Part shown: one piece after another, positions 1 through 7,511 of the stretch
Layout of the letters: each line of letters starts with the position of its first letter
How positions within the stretch are numbered: position 1 is the first letter of the stretch
From: Aquabacterium sp.
GTDB taxonomy: Bacteria > Pseudomonadota > Gammaproteobacteria > Burkholderiales > Burkholderiaceae_C
Direction: 5' to 3'
DNA length: 7,591 nt
Assembly (NCBI GenBank): GCA_030654555.1
Contig: JAURXG010000313.1
Coordinates: 1-7,591 of the forward strand
Made by a program: the position numbers and the translations under genes
Notes under the pieces: generated by a model
The model's database searches: none
Told to the model about the DNA's origin: nothing
What the model saw: only the letters and a program-made list of their open reading frames with translations

Positions 1-100
1 GCGCCAGCAAGTGTGTCGGCGGGGGACACGGAGTCAGCCGGTCACCCGGTGGCCTCGGCTTCGCGCTGACATCGGAATGCTGAACGACCGGTCTGCAGGC

Positions 101-128
101 ATCACAAGCGGCAGCAACGAGCCGTCAA
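101..128 (-). promoter_or_regulatory. weak sigma70-like promoter candidate reading leftward
   Basis: On the minus strand TTGACG (123-128, five of six matches to the -35 consensus) is followed after 16 bases by TGTGAT (101-106, four of six matches to the -10 consensus). It lies just downstream of the GGDEF/EAL gene and would drive a gene beyond the left edge. Such matches arise by chance even in GC-rich DNA, so this is only a candidate. Nothing else recognisable is present in 1-151. Confidence 0.15.
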
Positions 129-151
129 CCGTCGATCCCGCGCAGCGAGCG

Positions 152-2692
152 TCAATGCAACGGCTGCTGCGATGCTGCCTGCGCCACCAGCCAGGCCGTG
201 GCCTCGACCGACGACAGCGGCCGCCCGAGGTGGAAGCCCTGACCGAAGCCGCAGCCCATGCGGCGTAGCTGGTCGGCCTGGTCCAGCGTCTCGATGCCTT
301 CGGCCACCACCTGCTTGCCCAGCGCGCCACCCAGCGTCAGCACGGCCTGCACCACGGCGGCCTCGTGGTTGCCTTCGGCCAGGTCGTGCACGAAGCTGCG
401 GACGATCTTCAGGCTGTCGATTGGCAGCCGCGCCAGCCGCGCCAGTGACGAGTAGCCGGTACCGAAGTCGTCCACCGACAGGTGCACGCCCAGCGTGCGC
501 AGGGCCTGCAGGTTGGCCGCGGCGGCGTCCAGGCGGGTCATCACCGCGTCTTCGGTCAGCTCCAGCACCAGGTGGCGCGGCGCCAGCCCGGCGGTGGTCA
601 GCGCGTCGCTGACCCGGCCCACCACGCCGCGGCTGGTGATGTCGTGGCCCGAGAGATTGACGCTGATCGTCAGCTCGGCCCAGGCCGGGTCCATGTGCTG
701 CCAGCGCACCAGCTGCGCGCAGGCGCTGTGCAGCACGAAGTCCGACAACACGGTGATCAGCCCGGTCTCCTCGGCCATCGGGATGAAGGCCTCGGGCCGG
801 ATCGACCCCTGCTGCGGGTGCTGCCAGCGCACCAGCGCCTCGAAGCCCCCGGCGCGGCCGGTGGCCAGCTCGATCTGCGGCTGGTAGGCCAGCGTCAGCG
901 CACCATCGGCCAGCGCGCGGCGCAGGTCGCTCTCGAGCTGTACGCGCTGCGTCACCGCCGCGTGCAGTCCGGGCTCGAACAGCGCATAGCGCCCCTTGCC
1001 CAGCGCCTTGGCCTGGTACATCGCGGTGTCGGCGTCGCGCAGCACCTCGTCGGGCGAGGTGTAGCCGAAACGGCTGAAGGTGATGCCGATGCTGGCGCCC
1101 GCGTACAGCGCCTGGCCGGCCACCTCGAACGGCTCGCGCATCGCCTCGACCAGCCGCTCGGCCAGCAGCAGCGCATCGTGCTCGGCCTGCAGGCGCGGCA
1201 GCAGCACTGCGAACTCGTCGCCGCCCAGTCGCGCCACCACGTCGCTGGGGCGCAGGTTCTCCTGCACCCGGCGCGCCATCTGCACCAGCAGGCTGTCGCC
1301 GGCGTTGTGGCCCAGGCTGTCGTTGACCAGCTTGAAGCGGTCGAAGTCGAGGTACATCACCGCGTAGGACGCACTGGCATCGCTGCGGTGGCGCTCGACC
1401 GCATCGGCCAGGCTGTCGAGGAACTGGCGCCGGTTGGGCAGGCCGGTCAGGCTGTCGTGGAAGGCCAGCTTGTGCAGGCCGGCCTCGGCCTGGCGCCGGG
1501 CGCTGATGTCCTGCAGCTGCAGGATCAGGCAGGGCGCGCCGGCCAGCGGCTCGGTGAACTGGCCGACATGGGCCAGCACCCACACGGTGCGGCCATCGGC
1601 GTGGCGGCAGCGCAGCTCGAGCTGGAACGAGCCGGCACCGCCCGCCGTGGCCGGCGAGCCGGCGTGCAGTTGGGCGTCGAGCGCGTCGCGGTCAGCGCTG
1701 TCGAGCACGTCCTGGAAGTGCAGCGGCAGCGCATCGCCCTCGCCCAGCCCGAGCAGGTTGCGCAGCGCCGGATTGGCCTGCAGCAGCCGGCCGTCGAAAT
1801 CCACCAGCGCCATGCCGATCGCGGCATGGGTGAAGGCGCCGTGAAAGCGCTGCTCGCTGGCCTGCAGCTCGCGCAGGTGCTGCTCGGCCTGCGCCGCCGC
1901 ACGGTCGACGCTGCCCTGCATGGCCAGGCGGGCCTCCTGCTGCAGGAAGTAGTAGTGCAGCGCCACGATCAGCAGCACCAGCACCGGCAGCACCACCAGC
2001 AGCACGCCGCTGCCCGACTGGCGGTAGCTGAGGTACAGCAGCGAGGCCATCACCGCGCTGCCCAGGTAGGCCAGGCCCACCCAGCGGAAATCGCGCAGCA
2101 GCGCCGCCCACTGGAAGAACGCTTCACCGCGCTTGAGGCGCGGCACACCGGCGATCATCTGGGCGCTGAACAGCGCATTGGCCGTGGCGAACAGCAGCAT
2201 GGCCGCCATCAACGCGGCTGGGTGGTCGAGGTGGCCCAGGTGCGGTGCCAGCCCGTCAGGCAGCCGGCCGGCCAGGTTCATCGACAGCACCGCCACGGCC
2301 GGGCTGAACAGGCGGCTGGTCCAGCGCCGCGAGCTGCGCCACGAGCCGACCATGCCCTCGATGCCGGCGGCCAGCGCCGCGGCCACCGGGCCCTGCATCA
2401 GCAGCAGCAGGAAGATGAAGATGTCGCCGGCCACGAACGACTGCTTGGTGCCGGGCAGGCGCACCGGGAACAAGCCCAGCAGGATGGCGAAGCCCGCGCC
2501 GGCCACGATTTGCAGCGCCTCCTGCAGCGTCCAGCCGCGCAGGCTGGCCAGGTTGGCGACCAGCACCACCGCGCCCAGCCCCACCACCGTCCACCAGAAG
2601 GTGGCGGCCGCGCGGTTGTAGTCGGGCATCAGCGCGCCGTGCAGGCGCTGCCACCAGGGCAGGCGCGGGGGCGGGTGGTGGGTGGCGGTCAA
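152..2692 (-). CDS. membrane PAS-GGDEF-EAL cyclic di-GMP signalling protein
   Basis: An 846-residue inner-membrane protein predicted to control cyclic di-GMP. Domains in order: about seven hydrophobic helices (residues 31-250), a PAS sensor domain (about 272-395), GGDEF (about 405-570) and EAL (about 590-835). The cyclase motif GGDEF is intact at 490-494, with a product-inhibition I-site RPSD at 481-484, so diguanylate cyclase activity is plausible. The phosphodiesterase part keeps EALVRW (from 618), SVNLS, LELTE, DDFGTGYSSL, AEGIE and the late GQG glutamine. However, the usual LKID reads LKIV (Val764), so hydrolytic activity may be altered. The start is uncertain. TTG at 2692 has AGGA seven bases upstream, which is why I chose it. 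ATG at 2629 (825 residues) lacks a clear ribosome site, and GTG at 2728 and TTG at 2740 are also in frame. It starts 44 bases after the yggS stop, probably in one operon. Family assignment is sure; the signal sensed and the net activity are unknown. Confidence 0.93.
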   Translation of the reverse strand: MTATHHPPPRLPWWQRLHGALMPDYNRAAATFWWTVVGLGAVVLVANLASLRGWTLQEALQIVAGAGFAILLGLFPVRLPGTKQSFVAGDIFIFLLLLMQGPVAAALAAGIEGMVGSWRSSRRWTSRLFSPAVAVLSMNLAGRLPDGLAPHLGHLDHPAALMAAMLLFATANALFSAQMIAGVPRLKRGEAFFQWAALLRDFRWVGLAYLGSAVMASLLYLSYRQSGSGVLLVVLPVLVLLIVALHYYFLQQEARLAMQGSVDRAAAQAEQHLRELQASEQRFHGAFTHAAIGMALVDFDGRLLQANPALRNLLGLGEGDALPLHFQDVLDSADRDALDAQLHAGSPATAGGAGSFQLELRCRHADGRTVWVLAHVGQFTEPLAGAPCLILQLQDISARRQAEAGLHKLAFHDSLTGLPNRRQFLDSLADAVERHRSDASASYAVMYLDFDRFKLVNDSLGHNAGDSLLVQMARRVQENLRPSDVVARLGGDEFAVLLPRLQAEHDALLLAERLVEAMREPFEVAGQALYAGASIGITFSRFGYTSPDEVLRDADTAMYQAKALGKGRYALFEPGLHAAVTQRVQLESDLRRALADGALTLAYQPQIELATGRAGGFEALVRWQHPQQGSIRPEAFIPMAEETGLITVLSDFVLHSACAQLVRWQHMDPAWAELTISVNLSGHDITSRGVVGRVSDALTTAGLAPRHLVLELTEDAVMTRLDAAAANLQALRTLGVHLSVDDFGTGYSSLARLARLPIDSLKIVRSFVHDLAEGNHEAAVVQAVLTLGGALGKQVVAEGIETLDQADQLRRMGCGFGQGFHLGRPLSSVEATAWLVAQAASQQPLH

Positions 2693-2736
2693 GTCCGGAT
2701 CCTGTGCAGGTGGCGCACCGGCCGGCACCCGGGGGC

Positions 2737-3432
2737 TCAACCCCTTGCGCGGCCGCCGAAGATGGCCGTGCCCACCCGCACCATTGTCGCGCCCTCGGTG
2801 ATGGCGGCTTCCAGGTCGGCGCTCATGCCCATCGACAGCGTGTCCAGCATCACGCCCTGGTCGTTCAGCGTGGCCAGCAGCGCACGCAGCGCCCGGTGCG
2901 GCGCCCGCTGCGCCGCCTCGTCGCCCGCGGGCTCGGGGATGGCCATCAGACCGCGCAGGCGCACCCGCGGCAGCGCGGCGACGGCGCGCGCCACGGCCGG
3001 CACCTCGTCGGGGGCCAGGCCGCTCTTGCTGGCTTCGCCGCTGATGTTGACCTGCAGGCACAGCTGCAGCGCAGGCCTGTCGGCCGGGCGCTGCTCGCTC
3101 AGGCGTTGCGCGATCTTCAACCGGTCGACCGAATGCACCCAGTCGAAGGCCTCGGCCACCGGCCGCGTCTTGTTGCTCTGCAGCGGGCCGATCAGGTGCC
3201 ATTCGATCTGGCGGCGCAGATCGGCCAGCGCCGCGATCTTGTCGAGCGCCTCCTGCACGTAGTTCTCGCCGAAGGCACGCTGGCCGGCGGCGAAGGCTTC
3301 GCGCACCGCGTCCGCGCCAAAGGTCTTGCTCACCGCCAGCAGCGTGACGCTGTCCACGGGACGGCCCGCCGCGGCGCAGGCACGGGCGATGCGGCTGTGG
3401 ACTTGCTGCAGGTTGCCGATAACGGTCGTCAT
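2737..3432 (-). CDS. yggS: YggS-family pyridoxal phosphate homeostasis protein
   Basis: A 231-residue cytosolic PLP-binding protein (PLPBP/COG0325, a single-domain alanine-racemase-like barrel). Family members have no known catalytic activity; they buffer PLP, and their loss disturbs vitamin B6, amino-acid and keto-acid balance. The PLP-binding lysine is Lys36 in LLAVSKT, the same number as in E. coli. Other family blocks are FGENYVQE (54-61), HLIGPLQSNK (79-88), NISGEASKSG, SMGMSADL (200-207) and the phosphate-binding VRVGTAIFG (218-226). The length is normal for the family. The ATG start leaves 27 bases to pilT on the opposite strand, with only a weak GGA ribosome site. The yggS/pilT divergent pair is also known in Pseudomonas aeruginosa (PA0394/pilT). 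The stop overlaps an in-frame TTG of the downstream GGDEF/EAL gene, so the two are probably cotranscribed. Identification is confident. Confidence 0.96.
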   Translation of the reverse strand: MTTVIGNLQQVHSRIARACAAAGRPVDSVTLLAVSKTFGADAVREAFAAGQRAFGENYVQEALDKIAALADLRRQIEWHLIGPLQSNKTRPVAEAFDWVHSVDRLKIAQRLSEQRPADRPALQLCLQVNISGEASKSGLAPDEVPAVARAVAALPRVRLRGLMAIPEPAGDEAAQRAPHRALRALLATLNDQGVMLDTLSMGMSADLEAAITEGATMVRVGTAIFGGRARG

Positions 3433-3459
3433 AATGTTCCAAGCCTAACCCGAGCCACC
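3433..3459. promoter_or_regulatory. 27-base divergent intergenic region between yggS and pilT
   Basis: This is the whole gap between the start codons of two divergent genes, so at least one promoter must extend into coding sequence. On the plus strand CATAAT (3430-3435) matches five of six bases of a -10 box and would place a pilT transcript start near 3442. No good -35 lies at normal spacing: TTGCCG at 3413 is too close and TTGCTG at 3403 too far. No convincing sigma54 site (GG-N10-GC) was picked out. Both ribosome sites are poor (GAG 3452-3454 for pilT). The location of promoters here is inference. Confidence 0.4.
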
Positions 3460-4503
<1,044 letters not shown>

Positions 4504-4522
4504 ATCGGCACCGCTGCAGCGG

Positions 4523-4542
4523 GCCGGGCTGCGCTGCCCGGC
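4523..4542 (+). other. perfect hairpin between pilT and pilU
   Basis: GCCGGGC (4523-4529), a six-base loop, then GCCCGGC (4536-4542) form a perfect seven-pair GC stem 19 bases after the pilT stop. There is no following T run, so it is not a classical intrinsic terminator. It may partly attenuate transcription or protect the 3' end of a pilT message, which would let pilT and pilU levels differ. The role is inference. Confidence 0.5.
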
Positions 4543-4563
4543 TGCGACACAATCAAAACAAAG

Positions 4564-4573
4564 CTCCCGGGAG
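4564..4573 (+). promoter_or_regulatory. pilU ribosome binding site inside a 10-base palindrome
   Basis: GGGAG (4569-4573) lies nine bases before the pilU ATG at 4583 and is the best Shine-Dalgarno in the pilT-pilU pair. It supports the start at 4583. It forms the right half of the palindrome CTCCCGGGAG. In RNA this can make only a very short hairpin, so an effect on translation is doubtful. Confidence 0.6.
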
Positions 4574-4582
4574 TGAAGCACC

Positions 4583-5719
4583 ATGGAACGCGACCAGGCC
4601 TCCAAGTTCATCAACGACCTGCTGCGGCTGATGGCCACGCGCGGCGGCTCGGACCTGTTCCTCACCGCTGAATTTCCGCCCGCCATCAAGGTCGACGGCA
4701 AGGTCACCCGGGTGTCGCCGCAGCCGCTGACCGGCCAGCACACGCTGGCGCTGGCGCGCTCGGTGATGAACGAGCGCCAGGCCGCCGAGTTCGAGCGCAC
4801 CAAGGAGTGCAACTTCGCGATCTCGCCGCAGGGCATCGGGCGCTTCCGCGTCAACGCCTTCATGCAGCAGGGCCACGTGGGCATGGTGATGCGCACCATC
4901 CCGCAGGTGCTGCCCACCATCGACGGGCTGGGCCTGCCGCCGGTGATGAAGGAGATCGCGATGACCAAGCGCGGGCTGGTCATCATGGTCGGCGCCACCG
5001 GCTCGGGCAAGAGCACCACGCTGGCGGCGATGGTGGATCACCGCAACGAGAACAGCTACGGCCACATCATCACCATCGAGGACCCGGTGGAGTTCGTGCA
5101 CCCGCACAAGAACTGCATCGTCACCCAGCGCGAGGTGGGCATCGACACCGACGGCTGGGAGGCGGCGCTGAAGAACACGCTGCGCCAGGCGCCCGACGTG
5201 ATCCTGATGGGCGAGATCCGCGACCGCGAGACCATGGAGCATGCGGTGGCCTTCGCCGAGACCGGCCACCTCTGCATCACCACGCTGCATGCCAACAGCG
5301 CCAACCAGGCACTCGACCGCATCATCAACCTGTTCCCCGAAGAGCGCCGCCAGCAGCTGCTGATGGACCTGTCGCTCAACCTGAAGAGCATCGTCTCTCA
5401 GCGCCTGCTGCCGCGCGAGGAGGGCAAGGGCCGCATCGCCGCGGTGGAGATCCTGCTGAACACGCCGCTGATCAGCGAGCTGATCTTCAAGGGCGAGGTG
5501 GCCGAGATGAAGGACCTGATGAAGCGCAGCCGCGAGCTGGGCATGCAGACCTTCGACCAGGCGCTGTTCGACCTGTACGAGGGCAACGAGATCACGCTGG
5601 AAGACGCGTTGCGCAACGCCGACTCGGTCAACGACCTGCGCCTGCAGGTCAAGTTGCACAGCCACCGCGCGCGCAACCGCGATCTGTCGGCGGGCACGGA
5701 GCACATGAGCATCATGTGA
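4583..5719 (+). CDS. pilU: type IV pilus retraction ATPase PilU
   Basis: A 378-residue PilT paralogue that assists PilT in pilus retraction; in studied bacteria it depends on PilT to retract pili and increases force. Shared blocks are GSDLFLTAEFPP near the N-terminus, Walker A GATGSGKST (137-145, Lys143), the Asp box EDPVEFVHPHKN, Walker B LMGEIRD with Glu211, and the His box ETGHLCITTLHA. PilU-specific features are the LLMDLSLNLKSIVSQRLLP segment, no AIRNLIRE signature, and a C-terminal extension beyond the PilT end. The length is close to the usual 380 or so. A GGGAG ribosome site supports the ATG. The gene follows pilT directly, the usual order. All ATPase motifs look intact. A 40-base stretch around Walker A is identical to pilT. 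Confidence 0.97.
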   Translation: MERDQASKFINDLLRLMATRGGSDLFLTAEFPPAIKVDGKVTRVSPQPLTGQHTLALARSVMNERQAAEFERTKECNFAISPQGIGRFRVNAFMQQGHVGMVMRTIPQVLPTIDGLGLPPVMKEIAMTKRGLVIMVGATGSGKSTTLAAMVDHRNENSYGHIITIEDPVEFVHPHKNCIVTQREVGIDTDGWEAALKNTLRQAPDVILMGEIRDRETMEHAVAFAETGHLCITTLHANSANQALDRIINLFPEERRQQLLMDLSLNLKSIVSQRLLPREEGKGRIAAVEILLNTPLISELIFKGEVAEMKDLMKRSRELGMQTFDQALFDLYEGNEITLEDALRNADSVNDLRLQVKLHSHRARNRDLSAGTEHMSIM

Positions 5720-5726
5720 GCGTTTG

Positions 5727-5761
5727 AGCCCCGGGCGCTTGGCGCCCGCCCCCTAGGGGCT
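5727..5761 (+). terminator. compound hairpin after pilU, possible terminator
   Basis: Seven bases after the pilU stop, CGGGCGC (5732-5738), loop TTG and GCGCCCG (5742-5748) form a strong stem. Around it AGCCCC (5727-5732) can pair with GGGGCT (5756-5761), as an alternative to the local CCCCTAGGGG palindrome (5750-5759). There is no T tract, so Rho-independent function is uncertain, but such a structure commonly marks transcript ends in GC-rich genomes. It could equally be a dispersed palindromic repeat. Confidence 0.4.
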
Positions 5762-5820
5762 GCGGAACGCGGCCGGGTAACCCGTTCGCATTCCGGGCGC
5801 ATCGTCGGCACCGCGCCCCT

Positions 5821-5837
5821 GGCCGCTTGCAGCGGCC
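5821..5837 (+). other. hairpin upstream of the oxidoreductase gene
   Basis: GGCCGC (5821-5826), loop TTGCA, GCGGCC (5832-5837) form a perfect six-pair stem 54 bases before the next start codon. CCCC-GGT-GGGG (5841-5851) follows immediately. They may be part of the pilU terminator region or an operator or leader element of the downstream gene. The sequence alone does not decide. Confidence 0.3.
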
Positions 5838-5891
5838 TGTCCCCGGTGGGGGAAAATGCGCGCTTGCGTCATTCCTCATCGAGACACCACC

Positions 5892-6779
5892 ATGAAGAAC
5901 TACGAAGCTACCCCTGCCCGCCGCGTGGCCTTTCTCGGCCTGGGCGTAATGGGCTATCCGATGGCCGGGCACCTGGCGCGCGCCGGGCACCAGGTCACCG
6001 TCTACAACCGCACCGCCGCCAAGGCGCAGGCCTGGGCGGCCGAGTACGGCGGTCGGGCCGCCGCCACGCCGCGTGAGGCGGCCATGGGCGCTGATTTCGT
6101 CTTCGCCTGCGTCGGCAACGACGACGACCTGCGCGCCGTGGTGCTGGGCGCCGATGGCGCGCTGGCCGGCATGGCGCCGGGCGCGGTGTTCGTCGATCAC
6201 ACCACCGCGTCGGCCGAGGTGGCGCGCGAGCTGTACGGCGCCGCGCGCACGCTGGGGCTGAAGTTCGTCGACGCGCCAGTCTCGGGCGGCCAGGCGGGCG
6301 CCGTCAACGGCGCGCTGACGGTGATGTGCGGCGGCGATGCCGAGCCGTTCGCGGCGATGCAGCCGGTGGCGCTGGCCTTCTCGCGCGCCGTCACGCTGGT
6401 GGGCGGGCCGGGTGCCGGCCAGCTGGCCAAGATGGTCAACCAGATCTGCATCGCCGGGCTGGTGCAGGGCCTGTCCGAGGGCATCGCCTTCGGCCAGAAG
6501 GCCGGGCTGGACATGAAGCAGGTGCTCGAGGTGATCGGCAAGGGCGCCGCGCAGAGCTGGCAGATGGACAACCGCGGCAAGACCATGGTCGACGACCAGT
6601 TCGAGTTCGGCTTTGCCGTCGACTGGATGCGCAAGGACCTCGGCCTGGTGCTCGACGAGGCCCGCCGCAACGGCGCACGCGTGCCGGTCACCGCGCTGGT
6701 CGACCAGTTCTACGCCGACGTGCAGGCACTGGGCGGCCGACGCTGGGACACCTCCAGCCTGATCAAGCGGCTGCGGTAG
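5892..6779 (+). CDS. NAD(P)-dependent beta-hydroxyacid dehydrogenase (3-hydroxyisobutyrate dehydrogenase family)
   Basis: A 295-residue cytosolic oxidoreductase of the family that includes 3-hydroxyisobutyrate dehydrogenase, tartronate semialdehyde reductase and glyoxylate/succinic semialdehyde reductases. The Rossmann motif GLGVMG (16-21) begins right after the N-terminus. The strand-two end reads NRT (39-41), and an arginine there usually favours NADPH over NADH. The substrate loop DAPVSGG (127-133) and the catalytic lysine in GQLAKMVNQ (Lys180, with Asn184) are present, followed by the conserved DWMRKDLGL block. The length is typical. ATG at 5892 fits the family N-terminus; an in-frame ATG at 5856 would add 12 unlikely residues. 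It stands alone on its strand after a structured 172-base gap and converges on the dolP-like gene. The substrate cannot be named from sequence, and there is no valine-degradation or glycerate-pathway gene nearby to help. Confidence 0.92.
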   Translation: MKNYEATPARRVAFLGLGVMGYPMAGHLARAGHQVTVYNRTAAKAQAWAAEYGGRAAATPREAAMGADFVFACVGNDDDLRAVVLGADGALAGMAPGAVFVDHTTASAEVARELYGAARTLGLKFVDAPVSGGQAGAVNGALTVMCGGDAEPFAAMQPVALAFSRAVTLVGGPGAGQLAKMVNQICIAGLVQGLSEGIAFGQKAGLDMKQVLEVIGKGAAQSWQMDNRGKTMVDDQFEFGFAVDWMRKDLGLVLDEARRNGARVPVTALVDQFYADVQALGGRRWDTSSLIKRLR

Positions 6780-6842
6780 CACGCCCAGGCGGCGTCAAGC
6801 AGCGGACGTCGCGGATCCGGCTCTGCCGGGCGGCGGGCGTGG

Positions 6843-6881
6843 CCCCCTCGAAGGGCGCGCCGCATGCGCTGAGGGGTGGGC
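6843..6881. terminator. possible bidirectional terminator between convergent genes
   Basis: Between the converging stops, CCCCTC (6844-6849) pairs with GAGGGG (6871-6876) and encloses GCGC (6857-6860) with GCGC (6866-6869). A competing small hairpin, CCCT-CGA-AGGG, lies at 6845-6855. A further stem CCGGC-TCT-GCCGG is at 6817-6829. There is no T tract on either strand. The position between convergent genes supports a terminator role, but it is not proven. Confidence 0.4.
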
Positions 6882-7511
6882 CTACTTCTTGGGCTGCAGG
6901 TCGGCCAGTTCGGCCTCGCTGATCACTTCGAACACCTTCACCACCTTGCCCACGCCGCTGACGCCGCGCGCCAGCTCGGTGGCGCGGTTGGCCTCGCGTT
7001 CGGTGACGCGGCCCAGCAGGTAGACGGTGCCGCGCTCGGCCACCACCTTGATGGCGTTGGCCTGCAGGTCCTTGGCGTCGATGTACGAGGCCTTGACCTT
7101 GCTGGTGATGATGGCGTCGCTGCTGCGCGCGGTGAGCGAGCTGTTGCCCATCACCGCCAGCTCGTTGACGGTGGCGCGCACGTTCTCGATGCGGGTGATG
7201 GCCTGCTCGGCCGCGCTGCGGTCGGCTTCGGTGGGCACCTCGCCGGTCAGCAGCGCCGTGCGGTTGTAGCTGGTGATGCTGATGTGGCCACGGTCGCCCA
7301 GCGCATCACGCAGCCGCGCGATGGCCTTGAGCTCGATGCCCTCGTCCTCGAGCTGCGTGCCCGAGGTGCGGCGGTCGGTGACCGACAGCGCCGTGCCCAC
7401 CATCGCGCCGCCGACGATCAGCGGGGCGCAGGCGCCCAGCAGGGTGGTGGCGGCCAGCGCGGCGGCCAGCAGGGCCGTGCGGGGCACGGCAGTGAAGTTC
7501 AGTCGGGTCAT
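6882..7511 (-). CDS. dolP: BON-domain outer-membrane lipoprotein, DolP/YraP type
   Basis: A 209-residue lipoprotein with two BON domains, similar in plan to E. coli DolP (YraP), which sits on the inner face of the outer membrane and supports envelope integrity and outer-membrane protein assembly. The signal peptide has Arg near the start, a hydrophobic core and the lipobox LGAC with Cys28. Residue +2 is alanine, not aspartate, which predicts outer-membrane sorting. The segment TDRRTSGTQLEDEGIE (45-60) precedes BON1 (about 59-125, with ALLTGEV); BON2 (about 130-197) has TVYLLGRV. AGGA six bases before the ATG is a good ribosome site. The ATG overlaps the diaA-like stop (ATGA), giving translational coupling. 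The diaA-dolP order matches E. coli yraO-yraP. The identification rests on domains and context. Confidence 0.93.
   Translation of the reverse strand: MTRLNFTAVPRTALLAAALAATTLLGACAPLIVGGAMVGTALSVTDRRTSGTQLEDEGIELKAIARLRDALGDRGHISITSYNRTALLTGEVPTEADRSAAEQAITRIENVRATVNELAVMGNSSLTARSSDAIITSKVKASYIDAKDLQANAIKVVAERGTVYLLGRVTEREANRATELARGVSGVGKVVKVFEVISEAELADLQPKK

Noticed and set aside
31..60. GGTCACC/GGTGGCC inverted repeat near the left edge
   Set aside because: The arms differ by one base and have essentially no loop, so a stable hairpin or terminator is not supported.
11..268. Small plus-strand open frame of 85 codons at the left edge
   Set aside because: It starts with GTG, has no clear ribosome site, overlaps the EAL gene end antisense and encodes an Arg-rich motif-free product.
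482..3262. 926-codon open frame on the plus strand opposite the GGDEF/EAL and yggS genes
   Set aside because: Its product is a low-complexity run of Gln, His, Arg, Ala and Gly with no motif, as expected for the antisense shadow of strongly GC-biased genes. The minus strand carries complete, recognisable domains.
2693..3442. Open frame of the GGDEF/EAL gene extended to 3442 (1096 residues)
   Set aside because: The added part lies in a shifted frame over yggS and has no membrane or sensor motif. Intact yggS explains this stretch.
2704..3459. Upstream in-frame extension of pilT giving a 599-residue product
   Set aside because: The extra 252 residues are antisense to yggS and resemble no protein. 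PilT begins normally with MDITQLL at 3460.
5856..5891. Earlier ATG for the oxidoreductase gene
   Set aside because: It would add 12 residues before a normal family N-terminus, and the ATG lies inside GAAAAT, which is more like a promoter -10 element. The ATG at 5892 has a GAG at suitable spacing.
6780..6841. CACGCCC and GGGCGTG arms 48 bases apart between the convergent genes
   Set aside because: A seven-base match over this distance is expected by chance in GC-rich DNA. The shorter local hairpins are more plausible.
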